Assembly (NCBI GenBank): GCA_029857875.1
Contig: JAOUGB010000122.1
Location: forward strand, 1 to 6,967
Direction: 5' to 3'
DNA length: 6,967 nucleotides
Origin: Desulfobacteraceae bacterium
Lineage (GTDB): Bacteria; Desulfobacterota; Desulfobacteria; Desulfobacterales; UBA11574
The position numbers and the translations under genes were made by a program. The notes under the pieces were generated by a model that was not told where the DNA came from, ran no database searches, and saw only the letters and a program-made list of their open reading frames with translations. How positions within the stretch are numbered: the first letter of the stretch is position 1; each line of letters starts with the position of its first letter. Shown piece after piece: positions 1-6,444 of this stretch.

Positions 1-2096
1 TCGGATCTTTCCACAAGGTCCACCGGATACCCCTGATGGGCCAGTGAAACAGCGGCTGTCATTCCGGCAATTCCGCCGCCGATCACCATCGCCGAATGGG
101 ATACCGGAAGATCCGTTTGTTTCAATGGCGCTAAAAGATTCGTTTTTGCTACGGCCATTCGAATAAGATCCTTGGCTTTTTCGGTGGCTGCATCCGGGTC
201 GTTTGCATGGACCCAGGAATTATGATTTCTGATATTTGCCATTTCAAAGAGGTATTTGTTCAAACCCGCATTGATCAGTGTTTCCTGGAACAACGGTTCA
301 TGGGTCTTGGGTGTGCAGGCTGCCACAACCACACGGTTGAGACCCTGTTGTTCGATAATATCAGACATATTATCCTGGGTATCCTGGCTGCAACTAAATA
401 AGTTTTCTTCTACATAGGCTACATTCGGTAAGGTTTTGGCATATTCTGCCACTTCCGAAACTCTCACCACACCACCGATGTTAATCCCGCAGTTGCATAC
501 AAATACACCAATTTTAGGCGGCTCTTCACTAACATCCCTTTCAGGGGGCAGCTCAAGGATCTTGGTCCGGGTGTTGCGGGCCGACGCCAAATGTTCTGTT
601 GCCGCACAGGCCGATGCGCTGGCTTCCATCACCGACTGGGGGATATCCTTGGGGCCGGTGAACGCACCACAGGCATAGATTCCTTCCACAGAAGTCGCTA
701 CAGGATGGAAACTGTCGGTTTTCGTAAAAAGATATTCATCAAGATCGACGCCGATACGCTTTGAAAGATCCGCAACATCCTGATTGGTCTCGAGGCCCAC
801 GGACAGGACAAACATGTCAAAGACTTCCTCTTTGATGGTACCGTCTTCCTGGATATACCGAACCGACACATCATCGGTGCCAGGTACCGGATCTATGGTG
901 TGAATCCGGGATCGGACAAATCTGACCCCTTCTTTTTTAGCATTTTCATAATACTTATCAAAGTCTTTGCCGTGGGTTCGCATATCCATATAAAAAACCG
1001 CGCAGTCGAGCGGATCGCTGCTGTGCTCTGTCGCGATCACTGTCTGCTTAATGGCATACATGCAGCAAACCGAGCTGCAGTAGGCATTGTCGCAACGGTT
1101 GAGATCCCTGGATCCCACACATTGCAACCAGCCTATTTTTTTCGGTTCTTTATGGTCGGACGGTCTGACCAGATGCCCTGCATAAGGGCCCGTGGCGGAA
1201 AGAATCCGTTCAAATTCCAAAGAAGTGACCACATTGGGCAAACTGGTATAGGCATAAGTATCAAACCGGCTGGGATCGAATGTCTCAAACCCCGGCGCCA
1301 GAACGATGGACCCCACGTCAAACTCGATAATTTCCTCTTTTTGTGAATGATCAATGGCGCCAACAGGGCAAAAATCGGCGCATATTTTACATCCGTCGGT
1401 TTTAAAATGGACGCATTTGGTCCGGTCAATGGCCGGTGTATTGGGGACCGCCTGGGCGTATGGGACATAAATCGGTTTTCGGCCTTTGAGACCTGCGTCA
1501 TATTCCGAAGGTATCTTCACAACCGTATGTTTTGTTATATGGTCTCCAATTTTATCAACGGTGATATGCCCCGTGGGACAGACAAAAGCACAGGCTCCGC
1601 AGGCCATACATACATCCGTTTGGATATGGAACGGGGTGTCCACCTTCATCTCCGCCCCTCGACCGGTGAGGCTGATGGCACTGTTGCCCATTCTGTCACA
1701 GATACGGGTACACAGCCCACAAAGGATGCAGGTGTCGTCTTTAATCTTAAAGCGGGTTTCTTTAAGGTTGTATTGGGCAGCAAGCTCCTTGATGATGGGC
1801 ACATCCGGACAACGGGCAAGTAGTAATTCCACATTCAACTTTCTGCCCTCGTGTACCGTTTCGGTGTCGGTTTTGACCTCCATGCCTTCCCAGATGGGAT
1901 AGTTACATGCAGTTACAAAACGTGTGCGGCGTCCGTCAAAAAGCTCCACGGTGCACAGACGGCACATTCCGGCGGGTTCGAGCGCTTTATGGTGACACAG
2001 CGTCGGAATTTCGACCCCGTATTTTTCAGCAACTTGAAGAATATACTGCCCTTCCTCTCCCTGAACTTTTTTCCCGTTAAGCTTAAACGTAATCAT
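1..2096 (-). CDS. NuoG-like/HdrA fusion iron-sulfur flavoprotein (partial, C-terminus beyond window edge)
   Basis: The reading frame is open from an ATG at 2096 to the window edge (698 codons). Seen in the translation: a NuoG/HndD-type [2Fe-2S] domain with Cys34, 45, 48 and 64; two 4Fe-4S motifs (Cys123/126/129/133 and Cys163/166/169/173); then sequence typical of the C-terminal part of HdrA from about residue 195, including the YVPYAQAVPN segment, Cys228/236/239/243, VGSIVLAPGF, and a Cys-rich stretch (Cys326, 335, 340, 344, 345). From about 528 a second, N-terminal HdrA region starts (VFVCNCGINIGG, then AACTPKTHEPLFQ), reaching a Rossmann FAD motif GGGIAGM at 673-679 before the edge. The His/Cys cluster that follows the [2Fe-2S] domain in NuoG and HydA is absent. 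By family, HdrA houses the bifurcating FAD in cytosolic complexes, so this is probably the central electron-transfer subunit of the NuoEF module encoded just upstream (27-nt spacer). The final substrate is unknown. Start: AAGG lies 9 nt before the ATG. BamI-like or FdhA-like N-termini are alternatives for the first 180 residues only. Confidence 0.9.
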   Translation of the reverse strand, partial: MITFKLNGKKVQGEEGQYILQVAEKYGVEIPTLCHHKALEPAGMCRLCTVELFDGRRTRFVTACNYPIWEGMEVKTDTETVHEGRKLNVELLLARCPDVPIIKELAAQYNLKETRFKIKDDTCILCGLCTRICDRMGNSAISLTGRGAEMKVDTPFHIQTDVCMACGACAFVCPTGHITVDKIGDHITKHTVVKIPSEYDAGLKGRKPIYVPYAQAVPNTPAIDRTKCVHFKTDGCKICADFCPVGAIDHSQKEEIIEFDVGSIVLAPGFETFDPSRFDTYAYTSLPNVVTSLEFERILSATGPYAGHLVRPSDHKEPKKIGWLQCVGSRDLNRCDNAYCSSVCCMYAIKQTVIATEHSSDPLDCAVFYMDMRTHGKDFDKYYENAKKEGVRFVRSRIHTIDPVPGTDDVSVRYIQEDGTIKEEVFDMFVLSVGLETNQDVADLSKRIGVDLDEYLFTKTDSFHPVATSVEGIYACGAFTGPKDIPQSVMEASASACAATEHLASARNTRTKILELPPERDVSEEPPKIGVFVCNCGINIGGVVRVSEVAEYAKTLPNVAYVEENLFSCSQDTQDNMSDIIEQQGLNRVVVAACTPKTHEPLFQETLINAGLNKYLFEMANIRNHNSWVHANDPDAATEKAKDLIRMAVAKTNLLAPLKQTDLPVSHSAMVIGGGIAGMTAAVSLAHQGYPVDLVERS

Positions 2097-2123
2097 GAAT
2101 TTTAACCTTATCGTATCCTTTGA

Positions 2124-4028
2124 TTATTGGATGAGTATTGCATCGAACTTACAGGCATCGTAACAGATGCCGCACTTTATGCACTTTCCCAAGTCTAAAT
2201 GATGAGGTTTTTTCTTTTCACCTGTAATGGCTTCCTCGGGACACCGTTTGGCACAAAGGGTGCAACCGTTGCATGCCTCCTCGTCAATTTCATAGTGAAA
2301 CAAAGGTTTGCAAACGCCCGATGGGCACTTCTTGTCCTTAATGTGGGCGTCATATTCATCTCGAAAATAAAGTATCGTCGTCAGTACAGGATTCGGCGCC
2401 GAGGTCCCCAGTCCACAAAGGGAAAACTTCTGGATCATCATACCCAGTTCTTCCAAAAGCTCGATGTCGCCTTCTTTACCGTTTCCTTTGCAAATATCGG
2501 TCAGAATATCCAGCATAGCTGTAATCCCTTCACGGCAGGGGTTGCACTGACCGCATGATTCCTCTTTTAAAAAATCCACAAAATACCGAGCCACGTCCAC
2601 CATACAAGTGTCCTGGTCCATAACAATCATGCCGCCGGATCCCATCATGGAACCGACTTTGATTAATTCATCAAAATCGACACCCAGACCTAAAAATTGC
2701 TCGGGGATGCACCCGCCCGAAGGACCGCCGGTTTGAACCGCTTTGAATTTTTTCTTTCTGGGGATACCGCCCCCGATGTCAAAAACGATCTCCTTAAGGG
2801 AGATCCCCATGGGAACTTCCACCAGGCCGGTGTTCTTCACCTTACCCACCAGGCTGAAAACTTTCGTTCCTTTACTGTGCTTTGTCCCCATTTTGGCGTA
2901 ATTGTCGGCTCCCGTTAAAAGAATCGCCGGAACATTTGCATATGTCTCTACATTGTTCAAGTTTGAGGGATTCTCTCTGAACCCTTTCTCCACTGTATGG
3001 ATATATTTGGCCCTGGGTCTGCCCACCTTTCCTTCCAGAGAAGCCATTAATGCTGTTGATTCACCACAGACAAAAGCTCCGGCTCCGGTTGAAATCTTGA
3101 CGTCAAAGCTGAAATCAGATCCTGCGATATTTTCGCCAAGAAGCCCGTATTTCTTCGCACTTTTAACAGCAGTTACCAGTCTTTTCACCGCAAGGGGATA
3201 TTCATTTCGAACATAGAAAAACCCCCGACTTGAACCGATGGCCCGTGCAGCAATCAACATGCCTTCAAGAACGCTGTGTGGGTCGCCTTCTAAAATGCTT
3301 CGGTCCATGTATGCACCGGGATCACCTTCATCGGCATTGCAAATGATGTATCTTTCACCGTTGTGCTTGGCACAAGTCTCCCATTTGATGCCTGTGGGGA
3401 AACCGCCCCCACCGCGCCCCCTTAACCCCGAGTCCTTAACCGCCTGGATGATTTCTTTGGGCTCCATATCCTTTAGTGCTTGAATAAAGGCTTGATAACC
3501 TCTCCTGGCGATATATTCTTCTATGCTGTCAGGATCGATGTAACCACAATTCCGCAAAGCAATCTTTACTTGTTTGTCAAAAAATGAAACATCTTCTAAA
3601 AAAGGAATCTCCTCTAAGGGCGTAACTCCAGCCATGGGATTTTGTATGCCATCTTCCAGAAATGAACGCGGATCTTGCATCTGCCCCAGGATCCACTTTT
3701 TATTGAAATTGCCTTCCCTATAATCCTGAATCATATCCAGAATTTTATCTTCCGTTATATTCTTATAAAGAAGCCGAGGCTTCCCTTTTTCGAATATTTC
3801 AACCAGCGGTTCCAGTTCGCAGAAACCGATACAGCCGGTCTGGTTAATGCTAACGCCGTTGTTACCGGGAAATTCTTTTGCAGCCTTTTCCAGTGATGCT
3901 TGGGCACCAGCAGCAATGCCACACGAAGCTATCCCAACGTTAACCTTAACCGCTTCCGGATAATAAAGCTTCTTGCTGTAATTCTCACTGATGACCTCTA
4001 GATCTTTTGCAGACTCGATTTTCATCAT
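2124..4028 (-). CDS. NuoF-like NADH-binding FMN/iron-sulfur subunit with N-terminal thioredoxin-fold and C-terminal ferredoxin domains
   Basis: This 634-residue protein has the HndC/HydB/BamH architecture rather than the shorter respiratory NuoF. Domains in order: a thioredoxin-like [2Fe-2S] domain (about 25-105; Cys36, Cys66, Cys70 visible); the FMN-binding loop GLRGRGGGGFPTG (201-213); the NADH site region with CNADEGDPGAYMDR (230-243) and GAGAFVCGES (315-324); an SLBB domain (about 385-450); the N3-type 4Fe-4S motif Cys492/495/498 with Cys538; and a C-terminal 2x[4Fe-4S] ferredoxin (Cys586/589/592/596 and Cys616/619/622/626). By family it exchanges a hydride with NAD(H) at FMN and passes single electrons through the clusters. 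It lies 18 nt after the NuoE-like gene and 27 nt before the NuoG/HdrA fusion, so all three probably form one cytosolic complex. Two adjacent ATGs are possible; GAGG sits 8 nt before the second (4025), so the protein may start one residue later. The N-terminal domain shows only three of the usual four cluster cysteines. Cofactor preference (NADH or NADPH) cannot be read here. Confidence 0.95.
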   Translation of the reverse strand: MMKIESAKDLEVISENYSKKLYYPEAVKVNVGIASCGIAAGAQASLEKAAKEFPGNNGVSINQTGCIGFCELEPLVEIFEKGKPRLLYKNITEDKILDMIQDYREGNFNKKWILGQMQDPRSFLEDGIQNPMAGVTPLEEIPFLEDVSFFDKQVKIALRNCGYIDPDSIEEYIARRGYQAFIQALKDMEPKEIIQAVKDSGLRGRGGGGFPTGIKWETCAKHNGERYIICNADEGDPGAYMDRSILEGDPHSVLEGMLIAARAIGSSRGFFYVRNEYPLAVKRLVTAVKSAKKYGLLGENIAGSDFSFDVKISTGAGAFVCGESTALMASLEGKVGRPRAKYIHTVEKGFRENPSNLNNVETYANVPAILLTGADNYAKMGTKHSKGTKVFSLVGKVKNTGLVEVPMGISLKEIVFDIGGGIPRKKKFKAVQTGGPSGGCIPEQFLGLGVDFDELIKVGSMMGSGGMIVMDQDTCMVDVARYFVDFLKEESCGQCNPCREGITAMLDILTDICKGNGKEGDIELLEELGMMIQKFSLCGLGTSAPNPVLTTILYFRDEYDAHIKDKKCPSGVCKPLFHYEIDEEACNGCTLCAKRCPEEAITGEKKKPHHLDLGKCIKCGICYDACKFDAILIQ

Positions 4029-4046
4029 TCGTGCCTCTATAGTGTG

Positions 4047-4544
4047 TTATTCATACTTTTCTAAAATTTTATCTACCTCAGTATAAGCGATGCGACCATG
4101 CGTATCTTCATTAATCTTAACCACTGGCCCTAAACTGCAACAGCCGATACAGCGTACCGATTCAAGGGTAAATCGCAGATCCTCTGTGGTTTCGCCATCC
4201 TCTATGTTCAAAGATTCTTCAAGCTTTTCACGTATTCTCTCACCACCCCTGACATGACAGGCTGTGCCGAGACAGATCGAAATAATGTTCCTGCCTCTCG
4301 GCTCAAGACTAAAAGTGCTGTAAAAGGTGGCTACGCCATAAATCTGGCTGAGAGGAACCCCAATACTGGTGGAAAGATATGTTAAAGCCGGTGTTGGAAG
4401 ATAGTTGTAACGCCTCTGAATTTCCTGAAGCATCATAATCAAATTTTCTTTGTCATTGTTAAAATCTTCCTCGATAATCCTATCGAGCTCCATATAATCT
4501 ATTTCCGTTGTTTCAATGCTTTCCGCCAAACATGGATCGCTCAT
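4047..4544 (-). CDS. NuoE-like [2Fe-2S] thioredoxin-fold subunit
   Basis: A 165-residue protein of normal NuoE/HndA length. The N-terminal helical part (about 20-75) contains the typical LQEIQRRYNYLP and GVATFYSTF segments. The thioredoxin-fold domain carries the four [2Fe-2S] ligands Cys91, Cys96 (CLGTAC), Cys132 and Cys136 (CIGCC), in the usual C-x4-C and C-x3-C spacing. By family this subunit holds the N1a-type cluster and pairs with the NuoF-like flavin subunit encoded immediately downstream. I chose the ATG at 4544, not the upstream ATG at 4568, because AGGAGG (4553-4558) lies 8 nt before it and would fall inside the longer reading frame. It is the second gene of the operon, 45 nt after the HdrA-like selenoprotein gene. 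Whether it belongs to a BamG-like, HndA-like or other bifurcating complex cannot be decided from this subunit alone. Confidence 0.95.
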   Translation of the reverse strand: MSDPCLAESIETTEIDYMELDRIIEEDFNNDKENLIMMLQEIQRRYNYLPTPALTYLSTSIGVPLSQIYGVATFYSTFSLEPRGRNIISICLGTACHVRGGERIREKLEESLNIEDGETTEDLRFTLESVRCIGCCSLGPVVKINEDTHGRIAYTEVDKILEKYE

Positions 4545-4552
4545 ATGTTTAC

Positions 4553-4558
4553 CCTCCT
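4553..4558 (-). promoter_or_regulatory. Ribosome binding site of the NuoE-like gene
   Basis: A perfect AGGAGG lies 8 nt before the ATG at 4544. It decides the start against the in-frame ATG at 4568. Spacing is identical to that of the first operon gene. Confidence 0.85.
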
Positions 4559-4589
4559 GATACAACAAACTGAAATCGATGCAACGATT

Positions 4590-4994
4590 TTATAATGACT
4601 TAGACTGATTTTGGGGCATTGGTATGTTTGTAACCGGGCAGTTTTCAACACAGTTGCCACAGCCTGTGCAAAGGTCCATATTAATACTGCGTGGACGCTT
4701 TCTAACTTTTACTTTGAAGTTCCCGGCAGATCCTTCAACAGATTCCAGATCCGCATATGTGATAATTTCGATGTTCAGGTGCCGGCCGACCTCGACCAGT
4801 TTCGGTGAGATAATTCACATGGCACAATCATTGGTGGGAAACGTTTTGTCCAGCTGGGCCATCACCCCCCCGATGGACGGTGATTTTTCAACGAGATAGA
4901 CATAATATCCCGCATTGGCAAGATCCAGGGCAGATTGCATTCCAGCAATGCCGCCCCCTACGACCAGAACCGATCCGATTACATCGTTGGCCAT
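4590..4994 (-). CDS. Short HdrA-type FAD/iron-sulfur protein, probable selenoprotein (UGA recoded at residue 60)
   Basis: Reading through one TGA (4815-4817) gives a 134-residue protein whose two halves both match the N-terminal FAD region of HdrA. Residues 11-37 form the Rossmann dinucleotide-binding fold with GGGIAGM. Residues 38-59 carry [20 protein letters not shown]. Residue 60 is the TGA, where HdrA homologues normally have Cys (NDCxMC), giving a C57-x2-Sec60 motif. Residues 61-104 continue with [11 protein letters not shown] and [12 protein letters not shown], then a 4Fe-4S motif Cys109/112/115/119 and a short tail ending at TAA. HdrA is an established selenoprotein family in methanococci and some deltaproteobacteria, so recoding is more likely than a nonsense mutation; a SECIS-like hairpin follows the codon. 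The protein stops just after its first ferredoxin motif, far shorter than full HdrA (about 650 residues or more). The missing remainder resembles residues from about 195 of the fusion protein encoded at 2096 and below. Start: AGGAGG 8 nt before the ATG at 4994; the earlier ATG at 5021 has none suitably placed. A conventional gene caller would report only a 59-68 residue fragment. Confidence 0.85.
4782..4799 (-). promoter_or_regulatory. Candidate bacterial SECIS hairpin downstream of the UGA codon
   Basis: On the minus-strand transcript the 7-bp stem CUGGUCG / CGGCCGG (two G-U pairs) closes a 4-nt loop AGGU. The loop starts 23 nt after the UGA and has G at its second position. This agrees with the general bacterial SECIS pattern: a short stem in the coding sequence 16-37 nt after the UGA, with a G among the first two loop bases. 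The same bases encode the conserved LVEVGR segment, so the hairpin could be partly coincidental. Confidence 0.6.
4815..4817 (-). other. Probable selenocysteine codon (UGA) in the HdrA-like gene
   Basis: In-frame TGA at residue 60, exactly where HdrA homologues carry the second cysteine of NDCxMC. HdrA-like sequence continues in the same frame for 74 further codons to a TAA at 4590-4592. This argues against a true stop or a frameshift. The assignment is inference from family alignment recalled from memory plus the downstream hairpin. Confidence 0.8.
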
Positions 4995-5002
4995 CGTTCG
5001 AT

Positions 5003-5008
5003 CCTCCT
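5003..5008 (-). promoter_or_regulatory. Ribosome binding site of the HdrA-like selenoprotein gene
   Basis: A perfect AGGAGG lies 8 nt before the ATG at 4994. It decides the start against the in-frame ATG at 5021. Confidence 0.85.
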
Positions 5009-5045
5009 GTAAAAAGAGCAATTTTGGGGAAATAACATGGGACGC

Positions 5046-5081
5046 AACAATTCACTTGTCATGGAAAAAAATCAAGTTGTT
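5046..5081 (-). repeat. Imperfect inverted repeat in the operon leader
   Basis: Arms AACAACTTG and CAAG-TGAA-TTGTT (minus strand) pair over 9 bp with a 4-nt bulge and a 14-nt loop. The repeat starts at the expected transcription start. It could be an operator or a 5' leader hairpin. There is no direct evidence for either. Confidence 0.35.
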
Positions 5082-5083
5082 TA

Positions 5084-5110
5084 ACTATAAGGAATCAAAA
5101 GTTTTGTCAA
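5084..5110 (-). promoter_or_regulatory. Candidate sigma-70 promoter of the HdrA/NuoEF operon
   Basis: Minus strand: a consensus -35 TTGACA (5105-5110) and a -10-like TATAGT (5084-5089), with a short 15-nt spacer. This would give a leader of roughly 80 nt before the first gene at 4994. The short spacer is unfavourable, so the box may be activator-dependent or the true -10 may be offset. No sigma-54 pattern was seen in this intergenic region. Confidence 0.45.
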
Positions 5111-5345
5111 TAAAATTCTATGGGTAAGACAATGTGATATACGACTGAAAAATCTAATTCCGCATAATAGCGTGACCATTTAAGATGTGAGGTTAGGATT
5201 TCATAAAATATTTTGTCCTTCACAGCCATTTTTTTGTTTTGTGAAACCGGTTCTTTCAATTGAATAAAAATTATGATATGGATTGCTTGGTTAAATTACA
5301 ATTTAGATAAATACACACCATTTCACCATTTAAAAAGGTCTTGCC

Positions 5346-5993
5346 ATGACACAAAGAGACGATGACAGAACAGATAAATTTTATGAAAATCAGGAAGACA
5401 ATAATTATAATGAACAATATTCACTATGGAAAGAAGAAAAAAAGCTAAAATTCGGAACAAACACACCCAAAATGTCTGGAAAAATCCCTTTGTCAAGATT
5501 TGGTGTCGGATTTTTGATTCTGCTAATTCTTTTAATGTTGCTGTTTGCCAGACATCGAAGCACCGTGCTTGAGAATCGAATTGCCGCATTGGAAAAAAGT
5601 GTAAAAAATTTTGAAGAAATGGTTGATAAGTTGAACGTGGTTGATAACCGGGTGGCGCAAGTTTGGGAACAGGCCCAAACGTTTCAACAGTTCAAGGAGC
5701 GCTTTGACCGATCTGAAGCAGCTTTAACGTCAAGAATGGATCAAATCGTGATAAACCTTAGCAGCCTTCAAAAACAGATGCCTAAAGTCAGAACTCAGAA
5801 AACCGAAACTTCAAAAACCGCAAAAATATCCAAGAAAACCATTGGAAATCGATATCACATTGTTAAGCCCGGTGAAACATTGTACCAGATCGGACCTCAG
5901 TATGGTTTGACAGTAAAAAAATTGCGTCAGCTCAACAAACTAGGTGATGGCGATACCATCTATCCGGGACAAAAGCTTGTGATAGGTCCTTGA
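5346..5993 (+). CDS. Membrane-anchored coiled-coil protein with C-terminal LysM domain
   Basis: A 215-residue protein. Residues 1-50 are very hydrophilic and charged (rich in D, E, N, K). Residues 53-68 form one hydrophobic segment (GVGFLILLILLMLLFA), followed by RHR, so it looks like a signal-anchor rather than a cleaved signal peptide. Residues about 72-145 have heptad-like spacing of L, I, V and M, predicting a coiled coil. A Lys/Thr-rich linker (about 146-168) leads to a LysM domain at 170-213, with YHIVKPGETLYQIGPQYGL, LRQLNKL and IYPGQKLVI. LysM binds N-acetylglucosamine-containing glycans such as peptidoglycan. The likely role is an envelope protein touching the cell wall, with no catalytic domain visible. 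Orientation is uncertain: charge after the segment could favour either topology, but peptidoglycan binding requires a periplasmic C-terminus. AAGG 7 nt before the ATG supports the start. It is transcribed alone and away from the operon, so no functional link to it is implied. Confidence 0.85.
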   Translation: MTQRDDDRTDKFYENQEDNNYNEQYSLWKEEKKLKFGTNTPKMSGKIPLSRFGVGFLILLILLMLLFARHRSTVLENRIAALEKSVKNFEEMVDKLNVVDNRVAQVWEQAQTFQQFKERFDRSEAALTSRMDQIVINLSSLQKQMPKVRTQKTETSKTAKISKKTIGNRYHIVKPGETLYQIGPQYGLTVKKLRQLNKLGDGDTIYPGQKLVIGP

Positions 5994-6043
5994 GTCTGTT
6001 ATAAGCGGTAAACTTTAATGCGTACAGGAAACACTATACCTTT

Positions 6044-6088
6044 AAAAAAAGTTGCGTCGGCCTCCTAATTCAAAGGCTCTTTAGCAAC
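6044..6088 (-). terminator. Candidate rho-independent terminator for the XRE gene
   Basis: On the minus strand GTTGC (6084-6088) pairs with GCAAC (6051-6055), with an inner GCCT/AGGC pairing. The hairpin is followed directly by seven T (6044-6050). The stem is interrupted by internal loops, so strength is uncertain. It would act downstream of the stronger hairpin at 6118-6155. Confidence 0.4.
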
Positions 6089-6117
6089 ATTCGGGTTCGA
6101 AACTTGAGTTAATTATA

Positions 6118-6155
6118 ACAACAAAGGCAGAGCTCATGGACTCTGCCTTTGTTGT
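6118..6155 (+). terminator. Strong stem-loop between convergent genes, possible bidirectional terminator
   Basis: Perfect 15-bp stem ACAACAAAGGCAGAG / CTCTGCCTTTGTTGT with an 8-nt loop. It sits between the 3' end of the LysM gene (5993) and the 3' end of the XRE gene (6232). The downstream tract on the plus strand is T-rich but interrupted (CTGTTGGTTTC), and on the minus strand it is TTATAATTAA. Termination is therefore plausible but not classical in either direction. Confidence 0.6.
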
Positions 6156-6231
6156 CTGTTGGTTTCTTCGGTTGACTATTTAAAGGTCCTTCATAACATC
6201 TTACTGCCGAGAAAATACTCCTGCCTTGGTT

Positions 6232-6429
6232 TTAATCGAAAAACACTTTGTTTTTATCGGAAATTTTGTATCCTAAAGCTAAAAGTATCTTTCGCATGGT
6301 TTCCATTCTGCATGGCATCCCATTTTCAATCCGTGTAATAGTAATGGGAGATATTCCAGCTTTTCTGGAAAGCTCGGCCTTGCTCATCATGAGAGATTCT
6401 CGAATTTTTTTTAGGCGATTTTGGCTCAT
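6232..6429 (-). CDS. Small XRE-family helix-turn-helix DNA-binding protein
   Basis: A 65-residue protein consisting almost only of a Cro/CI-type helix-turn-helix. The first helices cover about 5-22 (LKKIRESLMMSKAELSRKAG). The recognition helix is around 27-37 (SPITITRIENG), followed by the characteristic METMRKILLALGY helix (43-55). The length fits a bare HTH_3 domain with no sensor or dimerisation domain visible. By family it binds operator DNA as a dimer, often repressing its own gene. A sigma-70 promoter and nearby palindromes fit such autoregulation (inference). The ribosome binding site is weak; a 7-codon frame upstream ends in a TGA that overlaps this ATG (ATGA), so initiation may be coupled. 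No toxin or antitoxin partner is adjacent: the flanking DNA holds no clear second gene, so a toxin-antitoxin or phage-repressor role is not supported. Confidence 0.85.
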   Translation of the reverse strand: MSQNRLKKIRESLMMSKAELSRKAGISPITITRIENGMPCRMETMRKILLALGYKISDKNKVFFD

Positions 6430-6444
6430 TGAACAAAATTTCTA

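Larger units (their letters stand above)
4995..5345. other. Divergent intergenic region between the operon and the LysM gene
   Basis: About 350 nt of AT-rich DNA separates the minus-strand operon from the plus-strand LysM gene. It holds the operon ribosome binding site, leader inverted repeat and candidate promoter. On the plus side only a weak promoter match is visible (TTGCTT at 5284-5289, 17-nt spacer, GATAAA at 5307-5312). A 40-codon minus-strand frame (5229-5107) lacks a ribosome binding site and is not called as a gene. Confidence 0.6.

Noticed and set aside
207..2105. Several plus-strand reading frames opposite the NuoG/HdrA fusion
   Set aside because: They are shadows of the minus-strand coding sequence, whose cluster motifs and frame are unambiguous.
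2199..3896. Plus-strand frames opposite the NuoF-like gene
   Set aside because: They lack recognisable domains and lie antisense to a clear full-length protein.
4590..4814. Nonsense mutation or pseudogene explanation for the HdrA-like gene
   Set aside because: The frame is intact on both sides, the TGA falls exactly at a Cys/Sec position known in the family, both halves keep their motifs, and a SECIS-like hairpin follows.
5107..5229. 40-codon minus-strand frame starting MAVKDKIFYEIL upstream of the operon
   Set aside because: It has no ribosome binding site (preceded by an A-rich run), no recognised domain, and its stop codon overlaps the candidate -35 box.
6085..6110. tRNA T-arm-like sequence GGGTTCGAAAC
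   Set aside because: No matching acceptor stem, anticodon arm or CCA end lies at the correct distances.
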